Source: Laburnicola sp. R22_1
Taxonomy: Eukaryota; Ascomycota; Dothideomycetes; Pleosporales; Didymosphaeriaceae
Length of the DNA stretch: 64,000 bases
NCBI GenBank assembly: GCA_014281115.1
Contig: JACONQ010000020.1
Span: 806,001-870,000 of the forward strand
Direction: 5' to 3'
In this document: piece by piece, positions 11,901 to 24,859 of the stretch
Layout of the letters: each line of letters begins with the position of its first letter
How positions within the stretch are numbered: the first letter of the stretch is position 1
Position numbers and translations under genes: made by a program
Notes under the pieces: generated by a model
The model's database searches: none
Told to the model about the DNA's origin: nothing
The model's input: the letters and a program-made list of their open reading frames with translations, nothing else

Positions 11901-13595
11901 TGGGGCGGTGAAGTCTTGGTGAATTGCAAGGGAAGAGGCCGGTGATGTTCATAAGTCGAGGGTCGAACAAGAGAGGGCGGGGCGGCGGCTTTTGAAGTAC
12001 TGCGCGCCAAGACGCGCTAGTAGGGGGTGACGGGGTGACCACCAGGGTGCACTAAAATGGATGTACGCCAGGCGCCAGCTTGGTGAAGTGGCCTGCGCTG
12101 GCAAGGGTCCAGCAGAAACAGGCGACGGATATCAGGATGGCTTGCTCAGCCAACGCCTGTTGCCTGGTTCCTAGGTGCGATACCAAGTACAGCGCGCGGT
12201 ACCTTTGTGTTGCCATGCCCAAGGCCACTCTTTCCGGGCTTACCTATCCACGTGTCACCTAAACCACCTTGCTAAGCAGCCATATGACTTGTGCAGGTCA
12301 CCAGTTGACCGAGCTGTCGCTCGGAATGCAAATATTGTTTCAGGTTATCTCTTTACCAGCGTCACCATCGCCGAAAAGCAGGCTCAATAGCGCCATCGTC
12401 GCCTCCATCTTGTAAACCAGGCGCGTTGGGTCAGTTACCCGTCTTATCTTTACAGGCGGGGTCCGCATAACAACATGGTGCACGGGTGCTCAGCAATTGC
12501 ATCGGTATTGCTCATCCAGATCGCCCAACGCGCCGCTCGGTCCTAGTGAGAGTATGTAGGTCGCTCTCCTACCAGTGGGCCGCTGTGATCAAGCAAGCTG
12601 GCGGACCGTGACCAAGGGCGTGTAAATGTGCACACCGGAGGCCTCTCGACGAGGGGGTATCATCACGTTGTTCTTCGAGCTTCTGAAGCTGATATGCAGC
12701 GAGGCCGAATCGGATCGAGGAAAAGCCAGGCTGATGGAGCATAGGGCACATTGTTTCTAACCAGTGGGAGTCGCTGGCTCGTAGGACGACTTGAGATTCG
12801 AGCGGGAGCTAGAGGCCTAGGAGGCTCTCCAGCATTCGTATCTCTACGCGTGCTGCGCGGCTCTATAAGCGCCGGAGGGCGGTCCACCGCTCGAAACGTG
12901 GCTTTCTCTCGCAAGGCGCCTCTGCTGGCGTATATCCCCGTATGGAGTATGGAGGGGCCGCACGATAGATATCTAAATGCGCTTCTGTAAGTCTCACGGT
13001 CGTTGGTGAGGGCATCCAAAGAGAGGCTCAGCAGCCTGCCCGAATCGCCGTGCCGGCCCGGCCTAGTGCTCACACCAGTTGAGCGTTGGTGCTAGAAAAC
13101 CATGTCTAGAGGTAGCGGGGGCGTGTACGATGTGATCAGTATGCCCACGGGGCCCATAGTGGATGGGAACAGACGAGTGCGTTGGCGGTGTGAAGTGTGA
13201 GAGTTGTTGCGTCTCGGAGCCCTGCCCTTGCTAACATTGTGTGCCGAGCGCTAAAGGCCGCTTAGTCTGAAAAGGTAAGGGCTGAATAGATTCGCGCCTC
13301 ACGGTCCACGAGTGTCGTGTGCAGTGTGCTGACGGAACTCCGTATTCCTTTGATAATTCATGAAGACATCGCATCGAGAAGTTTGTTATCATGTCTCTTT
13401 ACCAACTCGCTTTGTGCGGAGTCGGTGCAACGTGTGCCCCGTTGCACAAGATTCGTACTGTACCTGGTGTGCCCGAGCCTCGGCATGACTTCACCTTATT
13501 AACAAACAATGACGACCTGCTGAACCCTACAATCGATAAAGCAGCAGCTTGAGGTTATTTCTTGCAATTTTTCACTTCTCACCTCTTCCCACACA
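11901..13595. other. Intergenic region, no gene seen
   Basis: 1.7 kb. A 136-codon open frame (12663-13073, minus) is Arg/Pro/Ser-rich with no domain and no supporting splice or partner, so I do not call it. TATA-like or conserved sites are not evident. The last part is the promoter of the downstream reductase. Confidence 0.5.
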
Positions 13596-15050
13596 ATGGC
13601 CCAAACACGACAATACGAGCTCATCTTACTGGGTGCGACTGGATATACTGGCAAACTCACAGCAGAATGGATCAGCCAGCATCTCCCGACCGATCTGAAG
13701 TGGGCAATCGCAGGACGAAATGAAAAGAAGCTACAGAACGTTGTCGATGAGCTTAAAAACCTGAGTCCTGATCGCAAGCAACCAGGTGAGCTTCCCGTAC
13801 TACGCGTTCCACAAGGACGTTCATTATCTGCGCTATTCTGGCGATATCCCCAAATGCTTCGCAAAGAAACAGGATGATATTTCCAGTTCCAGCCAAACCG
13901 CTTTTCAAATTCAGCCGGCTTGTTGCATATAAACGTACTAACACCGTTCCCAGACATTGAAACATGCGAACTCAAAGAAGATCAACTCACATCTCTCGCC
14001 CTCAAGACCCGCCTCGTCATCACTACCGTAGGCCCCTTCATGTTCCATGGCGAACCTGTCCTAGCCGCCTGCGCCAAAACCGGAACCCACTACCTTGACT
14101 CCACTGGCGAGGTCCCCTGGATCCACTCGATGATCCCAAAATACCACGACCTTGCCCAATCCACCGGCGCTATCATCATTCCAGAATGCGGCCTCGACTC
14201 CGTTCCTGCCGACATGCTAACTTACGCGCTCACATCTTACGTGCGCAAGACGCACAATGCCGGGACTTCGAACCTGATTCTAAGTTTGATGGAGGCGAAA
14301 TCGGGAGTGAGTGGCGGAACTGCCGAGACGATCATGCAGTTGTTCGATCACTATGGGCTGAAGAAATTGGGCGAGGCGATGAAGCCGTGGTCGCTTTCCC
14401 CTGTGCAGCCTACGAAGCCGGCGAGCGACCCGAAGGGAAGTTTGTTCCACCGCCTGTTTGGTGTCGTTTCCGTCCCGGAGCTGGGCGGCGTACAGACTAC
14501 GTGGCTCATGGCGACCGTGGACAGGTGTATCACGCACCGGTCCTGGGGTCTTTACGAGGCGAGTGCGAAGGCGACGTCCACGCCCAGCCTCTCCTACGGC
14601 CCACACTTCAACTTCAATGAGTACATGCGTGCGAAAGGGCTGGCTTTCGGCATTGCCGTGAACATCGGCTTCGTACTCTTCGGAATGGTCTTCGGTTTCC
14701 CGCCATCTCGCTGGATCCTCTCGCCGCTTGTTAAGCGGTTTCTCCTCCCAAAGGCCGGAGAAGGTCCAACGCGCGAGAACATGAAGAACGACTTTATGAG
14801 CTACAAGGCGCTCGCGATTGCAGATACCGAGAAGCAGGATAAAGTCATTGGGAAGCTGTTCGTTCCTCACGGCGGATATATAGCGACGGCTATGACGCTA
14901 AGTGCGGCTGCATCGGTTATTCTCCGCGGCCGGTTGGAAGATACGGAAGCTGGCAGACTCGGCGGAGGAATTCTCACCCCGGCCACACTAGGACAGCCCC
15001 TGATGGAGAAGTTGGATGAGTTTGGCATGAAGATTGAGGTGGGAGTATAA
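13596..15050 (+). CDS. Saccharopine dehydrogenase-like oxidoreductase (SCCPDH / trans-acting enoyl reductase family)
   Basis: Exons 13596-13785 and 13954-15050 (intron 168 nt, GTGAGC...CCCAG) give 428 aa. The N-terminal Rossmann fold has YELILLGATGYTGKLTAEW (GxxGxxG at about 13-19) and the next blocks are LKWAIAGRNEKKL, VGPFMFHGEPVLAACAKTGTHYLDSTGEVPW and IPECGLDSVPADML, all characteristic of the SCCPDH family. A hydrophobic segment near 290-315 (FGIAVNIGFVLFGMVFGF) suggests membrane or lipid-droplet association, as for animal SCCPDH. The substrate is unknown. This is not the lysine-pathway enzyme Lys9, which is larger and lacks this membrane segment. Confidence 0.88.
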
Positions 15051-15399
15051 AGTGACTTTGCGACCTGCGAAAAGGAAAACTCTGTGTAAAATAGCAGAAC
15101 TGATGACTGCATCGGACATGATGGTGAGCCGGACTGACTTGGCCTCTGGGTTGCAACAGCGACACTATTTCAAACATCCTAGTTTTAGAAAACTATAGCT
15201 GATCAGTAGTTGAGTTCAATCAATGCATATCGTAACGAGCATCTTTCGTGATCATGAATCCTCCAGACGTGCTTCAGTGCCTGATACTATGACGTACCAA
15301 CAGGTGATCAGCATCTCGAAGCAACCCAGGACGTGCGATCACTCGAGCACCATCCTATCTGTCATTAGGGGTATTTTACCGTCTCAACTAGTACACATC
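15051..15399. other. Convergent 3' intergenic region
   Basis: 349 bp between the reductase stop and the DFR1 stop. Nothing seen beyond probable 3' UTRs. Confidence 0.5.
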
Positions 15400-16206
15400 T
15401 CAATTCCCAGTCCCCACCCTCTCATACATCGCAAACTCAAACCGCACCCCCTTCTCCTCCAACCCCTCCCCCACACTCTCCCCCGTCCACTCCTCTAACT
15501 CCTCCCTTCCCCTCCTCACCCACCTCTCATCCCCATCCAAATCCACCGAGAAAAACCTATCACACTCAAACTCCTCCCGAATCTTCGTCAGCAACACCCT
15601 CTCCGTCTGCGGCAACTCCAACGCAGCATCATACACCATCGCCCCACCAATCACAAACACGCGCTCGATTTCCGGCACCGCAGCTGCATCCGAAGTGACC
15701 GAAGCCGCAGCCGCAGCCGCAGACGCAGCATTAAGCCCCTGCAACCTCTCCACCGCCTCCATCACACTCCCCACCGCAATCGGTCCCTCGCCCTCGCCCC
15801 CTTCTTCCTCCCCCCTCGCACCCTCCCGCACAAACATCTCAGGCTGCCTCGTAACAATGACATTCACCCGCCCCTTCAACGGCCGGAACCGAGACGGTAT
15901 ACTATCCCACGTCTTGCGCCCCATAACGACTGCGTTCCATCTTGGTCGCCTCGTGGGTTCTGCGTCTCCTGCTCGTGGCGGCGGCGGGGGCGGGGGCACG
16001 CGCTTCGTTACGCGGGCGAAGTAGCCCATTTCTTTCTTGAGTTGCGGCCAGGGGAGGGTGCCTGCTTTGCCGATGCCGAGGGAGGGGGTTGCGGCGAGGA
16101 TGAGGGTGAGGGCGAGGGGCGGGGGAGAGAAGGGTGCGGGCATGGTGGCGGGGTTTATGGTTGTGGGTGAGGCGATGATGGGATCGGAGGTGGTGGGAGC
16201 GGACAT
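15400..16206 (-). CDS. DFR1: Dihydrofolate reductase
   Basis: Reduces dihydrofolate to tetrahydrofolate with NADPH. An intronless frame of 268 aa from the ATG at 16206; a second in-frame ATG at 16143 would shorten it by 21 residues and is also plausible. Motifs: LILAATPSLGIGKAGTLPW (substrate/cofactor), LKKEMGYFARVT, WNAVVMGRKTWDSIP, GRVNVIVTRQ, and VFVIGGAMVYDAAL. It is longer than yeast Dfr1 (211 aa) because of low-complexity inserts: a Pro run near residue 75, a Glu/Gly run near 130, and a Ser/Ala run near 160 (encoded by GCC/GCA repeats at 15700-15730). These would sit in surface loops. The fold core looks complete. Confidence 0.93.
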   Translation of the reverse strand: MSAPTTSDPIIASPTTINPATMPAPFSPPPLALTLILAATPSLGIGKAGTLPWPQLKKEMGYFARVTKRVPPPPPPPRAGDAEPTRRPRWNAVVMGRKTWDSIPSRFRPLKGRVNVIVTRQPEMFVREGARGEEEGGEGEGPIAVGSVMEAVERLQGLNAASAAAAAASVTSDAAAVPEIERVFVIGGAMVYDAALELPQTERVLLTKIREEFECDRFFSVDLDGDERWVRRGREELEEWTGESVGEGLEEKGVRFEFAMYERVGTGN

Positions 16207-16855
16207 TGCTTTTGGAAGAGGAGGATTGAGGGGTGAGACGTTGAGTTTGACGCCGTTGACGATGAGGTGCGTGCGCGTGCCGGCGCGCTGCAAGGGCACA
16301 GCTTGGACGGCGGGGCACAGAAACGCGCTAAGACCTCTGACCTCCCGAGGTCTACACGTACCAACGTGATTCATAAACTCTATGTCGGCGAATTTCAGCA
16401 ATCATTATACGAAGCAGTTGAACAGAAATGGATCATGCTTTAATATAAACAGTTCCCATAATTCCAAACGAACGCGAGGGGCAATTTGGATAGATCATTG
16501 TATTCGAAGCCTCCGAAGCCCAATGCAATCCACAACCACCCCTTTCAACGTCTCGGAGCATACTCTCACCGATGCAAACCCCTCCCTTCCTCTTACCTCT
16601 GGCCTTGCATATGAACGAAAGTGCCTTTATGGCATAAAATATGGTACACCGCCAAACGCAGACCGAACACAGAGATCCAACAATCCGTTGCCCTCATGCA
16701 ATCCACCAAAAGAACTCCATAATGACACCGTCCATGCCGCATTCTCGCCCAAAAAGTTCCCAGTCATACAACTCGTTCCCATTCCGGGGGTATCTCGTGA
16801 AAAGGTAGCAGCAGAAATTTGAAGTAACCTGGTATGTCGACACCCAGCAAATTGT
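16207..16855. other. Intergenic region 5' of DFR1 and 3' of PSY2
   Basis: 649 bp. An open frame continues upstream of the DFR1 start without a better ATG. Holds the DFR1 promoter and the PSY2 3' UTR. No other gene seen. Confidence 0.5.
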
Positions 16856-19761
16856 TCATTCGCCTTCACCTCCTTCTCCACCAGATTTAAGTGGGATGGA
16901 CAGCGATACTTTCTTTGGCCCGGCTCCGCTGTCCTTTGCGGAGTTGACGTTGGGACCTTTGCGACGCAAGCTTTTGAGACTACCAGTGCTGGAGTTGCTG
17001 TTGAGAGAGGCGCGACGTTTGGTGCCAGTCGAAGAGATGTTAAGAAGTAACTCGTCGTCTTCGTCGTCTTCTCTCCTGCGCTTCTCTGATATCCTTTCTG
17101 GAGGTGATTCGGCGCTGGACTTCGGCGTGCTTGGCGATCCTTGGGCTTGGGCGGTTCTCGGAATACTGTGAGGCAGCACGGACGGGGCGCCGCTTGCGAG
17201 CTCATCAATGTCGTCATCCTCGCCGTCGTCATCCGGATAATTGACCAACGGACGCACGGGCGATGCGCCATTGACAGGTTTCGCAGCATTGGGTAGACCT
17301 TCGTCCTCTTCATCGGAACCGTTGAAATATGCTTCTTCGTCCGGATCAGCTTCCTTCAGGCCCACACCCCATTTCCCGCCATTAACCATGCTCAACTGGT
17401 GTCGGGCAGGAGTGTCGCTGTCCACACTAGTAAAGGAGTGTTCGAGCTCTTGCGTGGTAACTGGTTCGTTCATCTGGTCATATCGCAATATGAGGTTCTG
17501 GAAGGTATCCACGTACGTAATGCTTTGCAACTTCTCCCGGTAGGTGTCGACTAGATGTTGAACAAGTACCTTGATGTTCTCGCGTTTGATAAATTCGAAA
17601 AGCTCTAGACAAGCGGAATTGAGGAGATTGTCTCTCGTAATGTTATCGAACAGTATCTTCAGGATCGGCTTGAAGAGTTGGTGTTGAATGATCTGTCGGT
17701 GATGCGTCTCGTCATGCAGCCCGATACAGGAACGGAAGTATTTCAATGCAGCTTTTCACGATTAGAACAGACATGCCATGGGGGAAAAACTAACATACTC
17801 AGCTTGAGGTGTTTCTCAGGACACTCCATCAATTGCGCCACTCGCGCTGCAAGACCTTCGGAGAGAATAAAATATTTACTGCGATACGAGTGCTGCCGGA
17901 TGAAGAAGATCAAGACTTCGACTAGGTGAACATAGAGGGAAACTTGGTGTATCGAGAGATCATTCACTGTGCCGGGTTAGTTTACGCCTCTCACAAGAAC
18001 ATTCGGGGGGCTTACTTGACTCTCGGCCTTCAAGATCTTTGAGTGGCTGGAACAGCTTTCTTGCAGACTCGTCGTAAAAGTTCTGGATGAACGTATCTGT
18101 CTGAGGCATTGGAGGGAGTTGGCCCCTGACTTTGGCAAGGAAATCGCTGTTCGACCGACCGAGAGCTTCTATTGATTGTGAATTAGCGGTAGGATCGAGC
18201 AGGATCTTAACGGCATCGGCCATTTGTGATTTGACACCAAGATCGACCTCGATCAATAAAAGCTCAATGAGTGTGTCGGTCAGAGGTTTCGACTTTTCTT
18301 GAATCGCCTTGAAGATGTAGCTCCGTACGATCAATGCATCGTGGTCAATGAGCGATACCAAGATATCAGTTCCCGCCACGCGTACTGAAGCATCCTGGTG
18401 TTTTAATGCGAATTGGATGACGTCCAGCAGGCCGTTCCCGATGAAGTTTTGGTAGAGCTGCGCTCGACTGTTTGCTTGCAGGCTCTTCGCAATCGATGTA
18501 CACTGCTGAATGAATAGCACCGCGTCTTTTTTCCGTTGTGTACTTGTCTCTGCAGAACCGAAAATGCCAAACAGCTCTTTGAGGAACGCTCCGTTTGCCT
18601 GCAAATGCTGTACAATATCAACTTGATGGAAGAAGATGAGGGAGTTCAACACAGAGAACGTAGGATCGTCGAGAATGCGGGCTAGAACGACGTCTTTGAG
18701 GTATTGCAACCGGTAGGTATAGTGAATCTTCCTTTTTATAGCCAAGTCCTCAATCTTGACGACCTCCTTGAACTTCGACTCGTCGGAAAGGTACTGCCGG
18801 TGGTTTGCCTTGTGGAGGGGAAAGTCCGGGTCGTATTCCAGTGCGCCAACAACACCTAGCACCACATCGTCCGTCACCACGTATTCGATGATGGAGGTAT
18901 CGTTGAGCAAAATGAGCATCTTCATGATGCTGCACAGCCGGTGCAGATCCGATGCGCTCTCCAGATCTTCCGCCATCTCCACCAGCGGGATGAGTTTGGG
19001 CACGTATTGTTGGGAGAGGACAAATTTAGCCAAGGCTTCGCGGCCGCCTGGGGTGCTGTTCGCTGCGCGCATGTGGTTTTCAATCTCGTGCAGATTGCTT
19101 AGATCAGGGTTCGGGAGCATGATGGGACTGATGTTTTCGCTAATGTCGTCGGATAGCCCATCGTCTACATGGCAGTCAGCGACAGTGTCGGTACTAGGAG
19201 CGTATGCACGTACCCTGTGTCGCCCTCTCCTGCATACGCGACTGCACGTCATTCACGAAGTCCCTGTTGTGTCTTAGCGCGCATTATGAAGATGCGAAGC
19301 GCGGCGCATACCATATACTCCCACAGCCCTCGGGCTCCTGAAAACTGAGGGCCATGTCGGTTCCATTCTGCTCGGTCCACACGATGAGGGTGTCTGCCGC
19401 CAATTAGCCTGTCTTCTATTGATGCCGTGTCGCGGTGGGCTCTACCTTGCTGCTTCTGGTAGCCGTCATCTTTCGAAATGCGCGTCTCTAGGAGCTGGCG
19501 CGCGGGATCGTCCTCGGACGCGACGAGGATCTTCGCTTCATCCTGTGGTGGCACATGTCAGCCTAGGCCCGCACAACGGCCCGCAAGCGTGAGGGCATGG
19601 CGACGGCGCAGAATTTGCGGGCGACAGCGCATCCCAGCATCACGTACATTTACGATGACGCCCCTGCAGAAACCCGTCCCCCGATCGAACCAGTCGTTGT
19701 TCTTGAGCTCGTAGACCTTTACGCGCTTGCGATCGTTGGAGGGTGGCGCTACCAGGGCCAT
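16856..19761 (-). CDS. PSY2: Protein phosphatase 4 regulatory subunit 3 (SMEK/Psy2)
   Basis: Targeting subunit of the PP4 phosphatase, acting in DNA-damage checkpoint recovery and other nuclear roles. Seven exons fit: 19761-19648, 19542-19446, 19393-19312, 19263-19214, 19164-18016, 17966-17799, 17751-16856; the sum is 2556 nt, 851 aa. The first four exons form the EVH1/PH-like domain (RVKVYELKNNDWFDRGTGFC, TLIVWTEQ, DMALSFQEPEGCGSIW). The SMEK and ARM-repeat region follows (about 165-650; LPNPDLSNLHEIENHMR, VLNSLIFFHQVDIVQHL). The tail is acidic, then rich in Ser/Lys (SSTGTKRRASLNSN), likely disordered and phosphorylated. Every junction keeps frame and conserved sequence. Confidence 0.94.
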
Positions 19762-20661
19762 AGTAGGTAGCGGCGGGCGCCTGCTACCTCTCCGGACGGG
19801 GTGACACGCCCCCCGGAGCGATGGCGCGGGTCGCAGGCGTCGGCGCAGGCGCAGGCGCAGGCGAGGACGAGGACGAGGCTTTCGCGGCGGAGCGGGATGC
19901 GATGGAGCGCGGCGGGTGCACGTGAAGAGTCGCGCGGCGGAGGGCGATGAGGAGGCTGGAGGCAGCCAACGGGCGCGCGCGCGGGGAGAGGGCGCGGCAG
20001 GGCGGCAGCGGGTGGTGAAAGCAGCGGGCGACGGAGTCGTCGTCGAGGTCGCCGGCCGGTCTGAAGGGGGCGGTGCGATCACCAGTGCGTGGGTGGTGTG
20101 TCGCGTCTGGCAGGCCTGGAGGCGGAGGATGCGATGCGTGTCGGGGCGGCGCTACGCTAGTCAGATGGAAATAGAGTCTCGGAGTCTCGGAGACAGGGCT
20201 GGCAATCGATAAGAGCCGCATGCAACGCTAGGGCAGTAAACGTTGCTGGCGAAGGGCACAGATTAGCTGGGATAGAGGCTGTCCGAGGGGGGAGACAGCG
20301 CGACGGCCTTGGAAGTAGTGGATGCCCACCTCGGCCCTGGTGACAATTGCGCAATATCCCTTGGCGGCCGCTTGCGGGGCCCATTGCGTGGGGAGGGGAA
20401 GAGATGTTAGCAACTCGAGGACGCATAGGATCCTTTTATAGAAGAGTAGTTGTTATGGGCATTTGTTTCATTCTCACACCAATATGTCCATGGATACACC
20501 GCCTTCCACGGAAGAACTGATATCCTGAATACTTCTATTCTTTCTACACATGCAATATGCCTTCGCATCACCCATTCTCCATTGAAAATCCCATATCGCT
20601 CTTTTGCTTCACTTGATTGTCAGCCCTGTATACATCCACAAAACTCATCCCTGTACAAAAC
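19762..20661. other. Intergenic region 5' of PSY2
   Basis: 900 bp. The first ~350 bp are GC-rich with GCAGGCGCAGGCGCAGGCGA-type low complexity near 19840-19880; the remainder is the 3' side of the next gene. No gene called. Confidence 0.5.
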
Positions 20662-21391
20662 TCATTGCCGCTTTTCATCTTCATTGACGCTGTCCGGACC
20701 CAGATTCCCCTCATTTTGGCCGTCTCCATCCACACAATTACGAGACTCTAGTCTATCAACGCCACCGTCTTCATATATGGCATTCTGGGATGACTCGGTG
20801 CCTGTTCTATCGCCGAACTCTTGTTTTAGTTTATTGCTCTTCGGAGTTTCAGTATTCCGATCTTGAACTTGCTCTTCATCTACAAGTGTAAGAAAAGCCT
20901 GAAGCTGAGCGTCAAACTGAGCCTGAGCTTGATCCGGATCTAGCCGTGGCTTCAACGCATCTTCTTGAATCTGTGCTTCCAAAAGATCTTGAAGTTGCTC
21001 ATTAAATTGAGCTTGAGCTCGGGCGTATGCTTCTTCTTGCCGCTCCGAACTGGCCCGTTTTGGATCGACTGCGGCTTTCAGTATATGTGGATTAGCAGAG
21101 GGTCATATTGCGGAATCTTGGTAATGGTGGAGACTGACCATCTGCTGTTGCATCTGAAACGTGAGGTTGACCAACCGTGTGTTCGACCATTCTTTGGTAC
21201 TCTAGCACTTTGCCGGCCGCCTCCGTTACAGCGTTGCCATATTCCTTGTATAACGCTGCGATGTATTTAAGGCGCTGATGAGATTTGTCTCTATTATTTG
21301 TCGCAGTGTATTCTCTATTCACAAATTGCCTTTCATTGTTGGCGAAATAACTGTTTTTATTTGCTGCGAAGAATGGCTGGCCACGATACAT
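20662..21391 (-). CDS. Unrecognised protein with Gln/Ala coiled-coil repeats
   Basis: I do not recognise this gene. Two exons fit, 21391-21139 and 21074-20662 (intron 64 nt, GTCAGT...GAAAG), giving about 221 aa from the ATG at 21391. The same frame is open to about 21571 without another ATG, and a separate frame starting at 21587 could supply an upstream exon, so the 5' end is unsure. Seen: a basic/aromatic N-terminus, HQRLKYIAALYKEYGNAVTEAAGKV-like helix, then a duplicated motif, ARAQAQFNEQLQDLL and PDQAQAQFDAQLQAFL, about 25 residues apart, which should form an amphipathic helix. The C-terminus is acidic. Likely lineage-specific. Confidence 0.55.
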
Positions 21392-23780
21392 GTCTGGACG
21401 GTGGTGACGATGTTTGCTGTCTATTCGAATACGCGGTTCTGTTGTAATCGGCAGTACTCGAGACAAGGATCGAGTCAATGCGGATAAGTGGTGAAATCCC
21501 CGGGTCGGTTCCTGGAACGATTGAGAAGACGACGTGGCGTCGCGTAAATGGCCGTGGTTTATACTCGACAAGTGGAATCTGTCGCATTTCTTGAAGTTGA
21601 ATATTCACGACATGTTGATGGATACCTAGATTTGTTGTGAAGAGTGGTATCTATGATATCTGTTTGTTCAAGTCAATACATGGAGATGCGAACAGATAAC
21701 GTGAGTGGACTCACTATGCTCTTCAATTTCCAGTGAATATTTCGCACGGTATAATTATGTTGCACATTGCTCGAGGTCGTGTCTTTATAACTACGATAGA
21801 CTGGCTCGCCATGGCACGGATACCGTATTCGTGGTGATCTTGAGTAAGGCGGCTTGGCTGAATAATCCTGCAACGATCAGCAACCATTGTACCATAAGAT
21901 TCTAGACCTCGTAGGTCGCTCATAGACTTAATTTGGTATTCATACCGTGTGTACCTTAATCGATGCATTGGAAGCAGTATGGGTGTTAAGCTAGTCATTA
22001 CCCGGCTAGAGAGTGTGCAAATCGTGGAGTGTCTCGGGAGAGATTGTAGAGACTGGCCTGTTTGCATATAGACTGTTAATATGCGCACGGATGTATGTAC
22101 ATAGGAGTCGTAAAAGCTACCAAGCCTAGTAAAGGATATGCAGTGATTTCAGATCGAGACTGTCCTTCAATGCGATCGAACTGGGTCGTGGGAGATTCTA
22201 GCGTAGGTAGACTCTCTGCAATGGGGCGACATTGCAGGTAGACCAAACAGCGGGATTTCAGATGTAGTATGGGGCAACTTAACGCTGCGAGTTAGACTCG
22301 AAGGCAAGCATACAGTTGCACAAAACCGTCAAGAGTATTATCCGTAACAGCTCTGTGTACTTGCTAGAAATAAGCAGAAGAGTTTCTGCGCTAGGATCGG
22401 TCAATGTCGCCATTGTCTCGAGCGCTCGCAGGGCATGGCGATCACTTAATATCTGAAGTATATAACGAACATGAGAAATGACTCACTTACCTAGGTATGT
22501 TTCCAGCTTGATGCCATTTGTGCACTTAGACATCGGAGGCGAGGAGACGCCAGAGGTAGGCACGTAGATTACCACCGATTACTGCGTTAGACGACTGCTC
22601 AGCGTTACCAGGGGCGGAAAGGCGCGTTAAGCCACAATCTGAGAAGGGGTCAACTGGTCTCGTCCACTGAGTTGCAGCGGCTGGATGTACCCTCCTATTC
22701 TGGCCTCGAGAGCAATTGTGTTCGATCACACGTACCGCAAAGAAACCGAGAGTAGATATAGGTCTTCAAGGGCATCAAACTCGTTGACGTTGCGTCGATT
22801 GAAGTGCCAGTCAGGTAATTAGCGTGTAGCGTTGCCTCCATTGGGACCGATTATGTCATCTGCCCTGTGCAGGACGTCGCTCGCCGACGTTGGGTTTCTC
22901 CAACTCTACCTTTATAGCAACAACACTTTACACAGCATGGCCTTGTTCCTCCACCAATCTGAGATGCCCATGCGCAGTCGGTAGTCCGCGCGTCACATCG
23001 TTGGCTCGTCCCGTTGGCGCCCTCCAACCGTATGTGGAACATTCACCCGGACGGACGGCTTCTCGCCCACGCAGACCACCTTCTAGTACCAGGCCGCAAT
23101 CTACAGTAACATCTTTACGCCCTCTTCCAAACACATAATGCAACTGGTGGGGCTTTTTTCCCTCACGTGCAGCGATTAGATAGGATGGTGGGGAGTCACA
23201 GGATCGGGTCGCAGGGTTCAGCGCTGCCCTCCTTGCTTTAGTGGCTTCGGCATTTTCGTCCAGCTTTCGGGTTGTCTATACGGACATGGCTGGTATTCGC
23301 TCGCCCCGGGATCTACATTGCTACTCATTCGCCTAGATAGGGAAGGTTGCCTTCGGTGTATTAACGTGTCCTCTTATGTGCGGCGAATCAATACGAGAGA
23401 ATTGCGACAAAAGTCCAGCTCAAGTGATTATACTCAAAGGGTCAGCTTCTTCGTTCTGGATGACTGTCAGATTTCCAGTTGCCTCCTTGGACCCATGAGC
23501 GCATACCTACTTGATTTCCGACGCGATGGAGCTTGATCGTTGAAACCGACTCCGAACGGGAACTAGCGATACCCGTCGATCACTGACTTATCTATAACAC
23601 CAAACATCGCAATAACTCAGACATTTGCCGAAGCTATCAAGTGGGATCGAATCTAGCAGATTGACGCATCTCAAACACTAGAGGTGTATTGACGTAGCTA
23701 GTAATCAACATACACCTGGCACTGAAGCTGCAACTGTTCGGGTCATATTCACCGTCCTGCTACTACTCCTTACCACCATC
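21392..23780. other. Gene-poor region
   Basis: About 2.4 kb with only short, unsupported frames on both strands. The part near 21400-21610 may hold 5' exon or leader sequence of the gene to its left. No repeat, tRNA or transposon end recognised. Confidence 0.5.
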
Positions 23781-24859
23781 ATGTCAATCTTTTCTAGGTC
23801 CAAGAGAGCCAAAAAGGCTACCGACGAACAAAAGACTTCGACAACTACTGAGCCTGCTCAGTTATCGTCGCGAACCTCCATCAAGAAGACTCCAATCGAC
23901 CCAACTCAGCCCGCGTATAATGCGATCGCAATTGTCCTGACAGCCGAAGAGACGCGCGAGAGTCTCGCTGCCAAATGGAGAAGGCAAAGCGATATGATCC
24001 GTCGCTCTGCAGCTCGGTCCTATGTCCATTCGCGTACGAACAGTGAATATAGTCTTCCCGGTGCTGGTTGGCAGACACACCGGATTCGACATCCTACCTC
24101 GACAGAAGCTATAATCCAGGAGATGCCGATCCACGACGCTGAATTGTACCCACTGCCGCTTGTTCTGCGCGGCCGCGAGCCTTCCAGAACAGAGGACTAT
24201 CATTCGCCACTGCGCACACATTCCGAGGATTGCCATGCTTACTCGAATCCACGCGAAGTGCCCCTACCTCCTGTCAAGAGGAATCCACCATCTCATAGCC
24301 GTAGCCGGAGGTTGGTAAAGCGAAAAACCCCATCTTCGCCCGTCTCTGTGCAGCAAGGTACGCATGAGAGTCGAAACACTATCGCCATCCAGACTAATTC
24401 TTCCCAGAACCAGACAAGTATCTTTCGAGCAGTTCTCGCGATTCCGTTCGCAACTCTGCGAGTTCCACAGCTTCTACGGCCTCGTCTGGTGTGTCGGGTC
24501 CCATGTCACTTTGCTCCCAACTCAGCGGAACCACGACTTCCGCATCCTCTACCAACACTGAGCGGGATGATACCAAACGCACGTCTATTAAGGTCCCCAA
24601 CTTCCCCAAACCAACCTTTGCCGGCGATAGAAAACGACCGGACCTTGAGATCTCGCTCCCATATAGCTCAAGTTTGGATAACTCAACCGAAGAGATCAAA
24701 ACGGCGAAGAGCTTGATTCCCACGTGGAGGTATGAGGATCTCAGCACAGACAATGAGCTTCCGATCCAGGTAAAAACGATTTCGCCGACGCATTCTCGAC
24801 AATCCTCCTTCGGTTCATCGATCTTCCGCCGCAAGAACTTGTCTGTCACTGGATTCTAA
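23781..24859 (+). CDS. Unrecognised Ser/Thr/Arg-rich protein
   Basis: Exons 23781-24357 and 24408-24859 with a 50-nt intron (GTACGC...TCCCAG) give 342 aa in frame. I do not recognise the family. Seen: a basic N-terminus (MSIFSRSKRAKKATDEQK), a putative helix (LTAEETRESLAAKWRRQSDMIRRSAARS, residues ~52-80), then a long disordered Ser/Pro/Arg region with RSRRLVKRK, and a Ser/Thr-rich stretch (ASSTASTASSGVSGP) across the second exon. No membrane segment or signal peptide. If the intron is not spliced, the first frame runs to 24716 with different sequence; the spliced reading is preferred because composition continues smoothly. Confidence 0.65.

Noticed and set aside
12663..13073. 136-codon minus frame
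   Set aside because: Arg/Pro-rich, no conserved segment, no intron or neighbour logic. Chance frame in GC-rich DNA.
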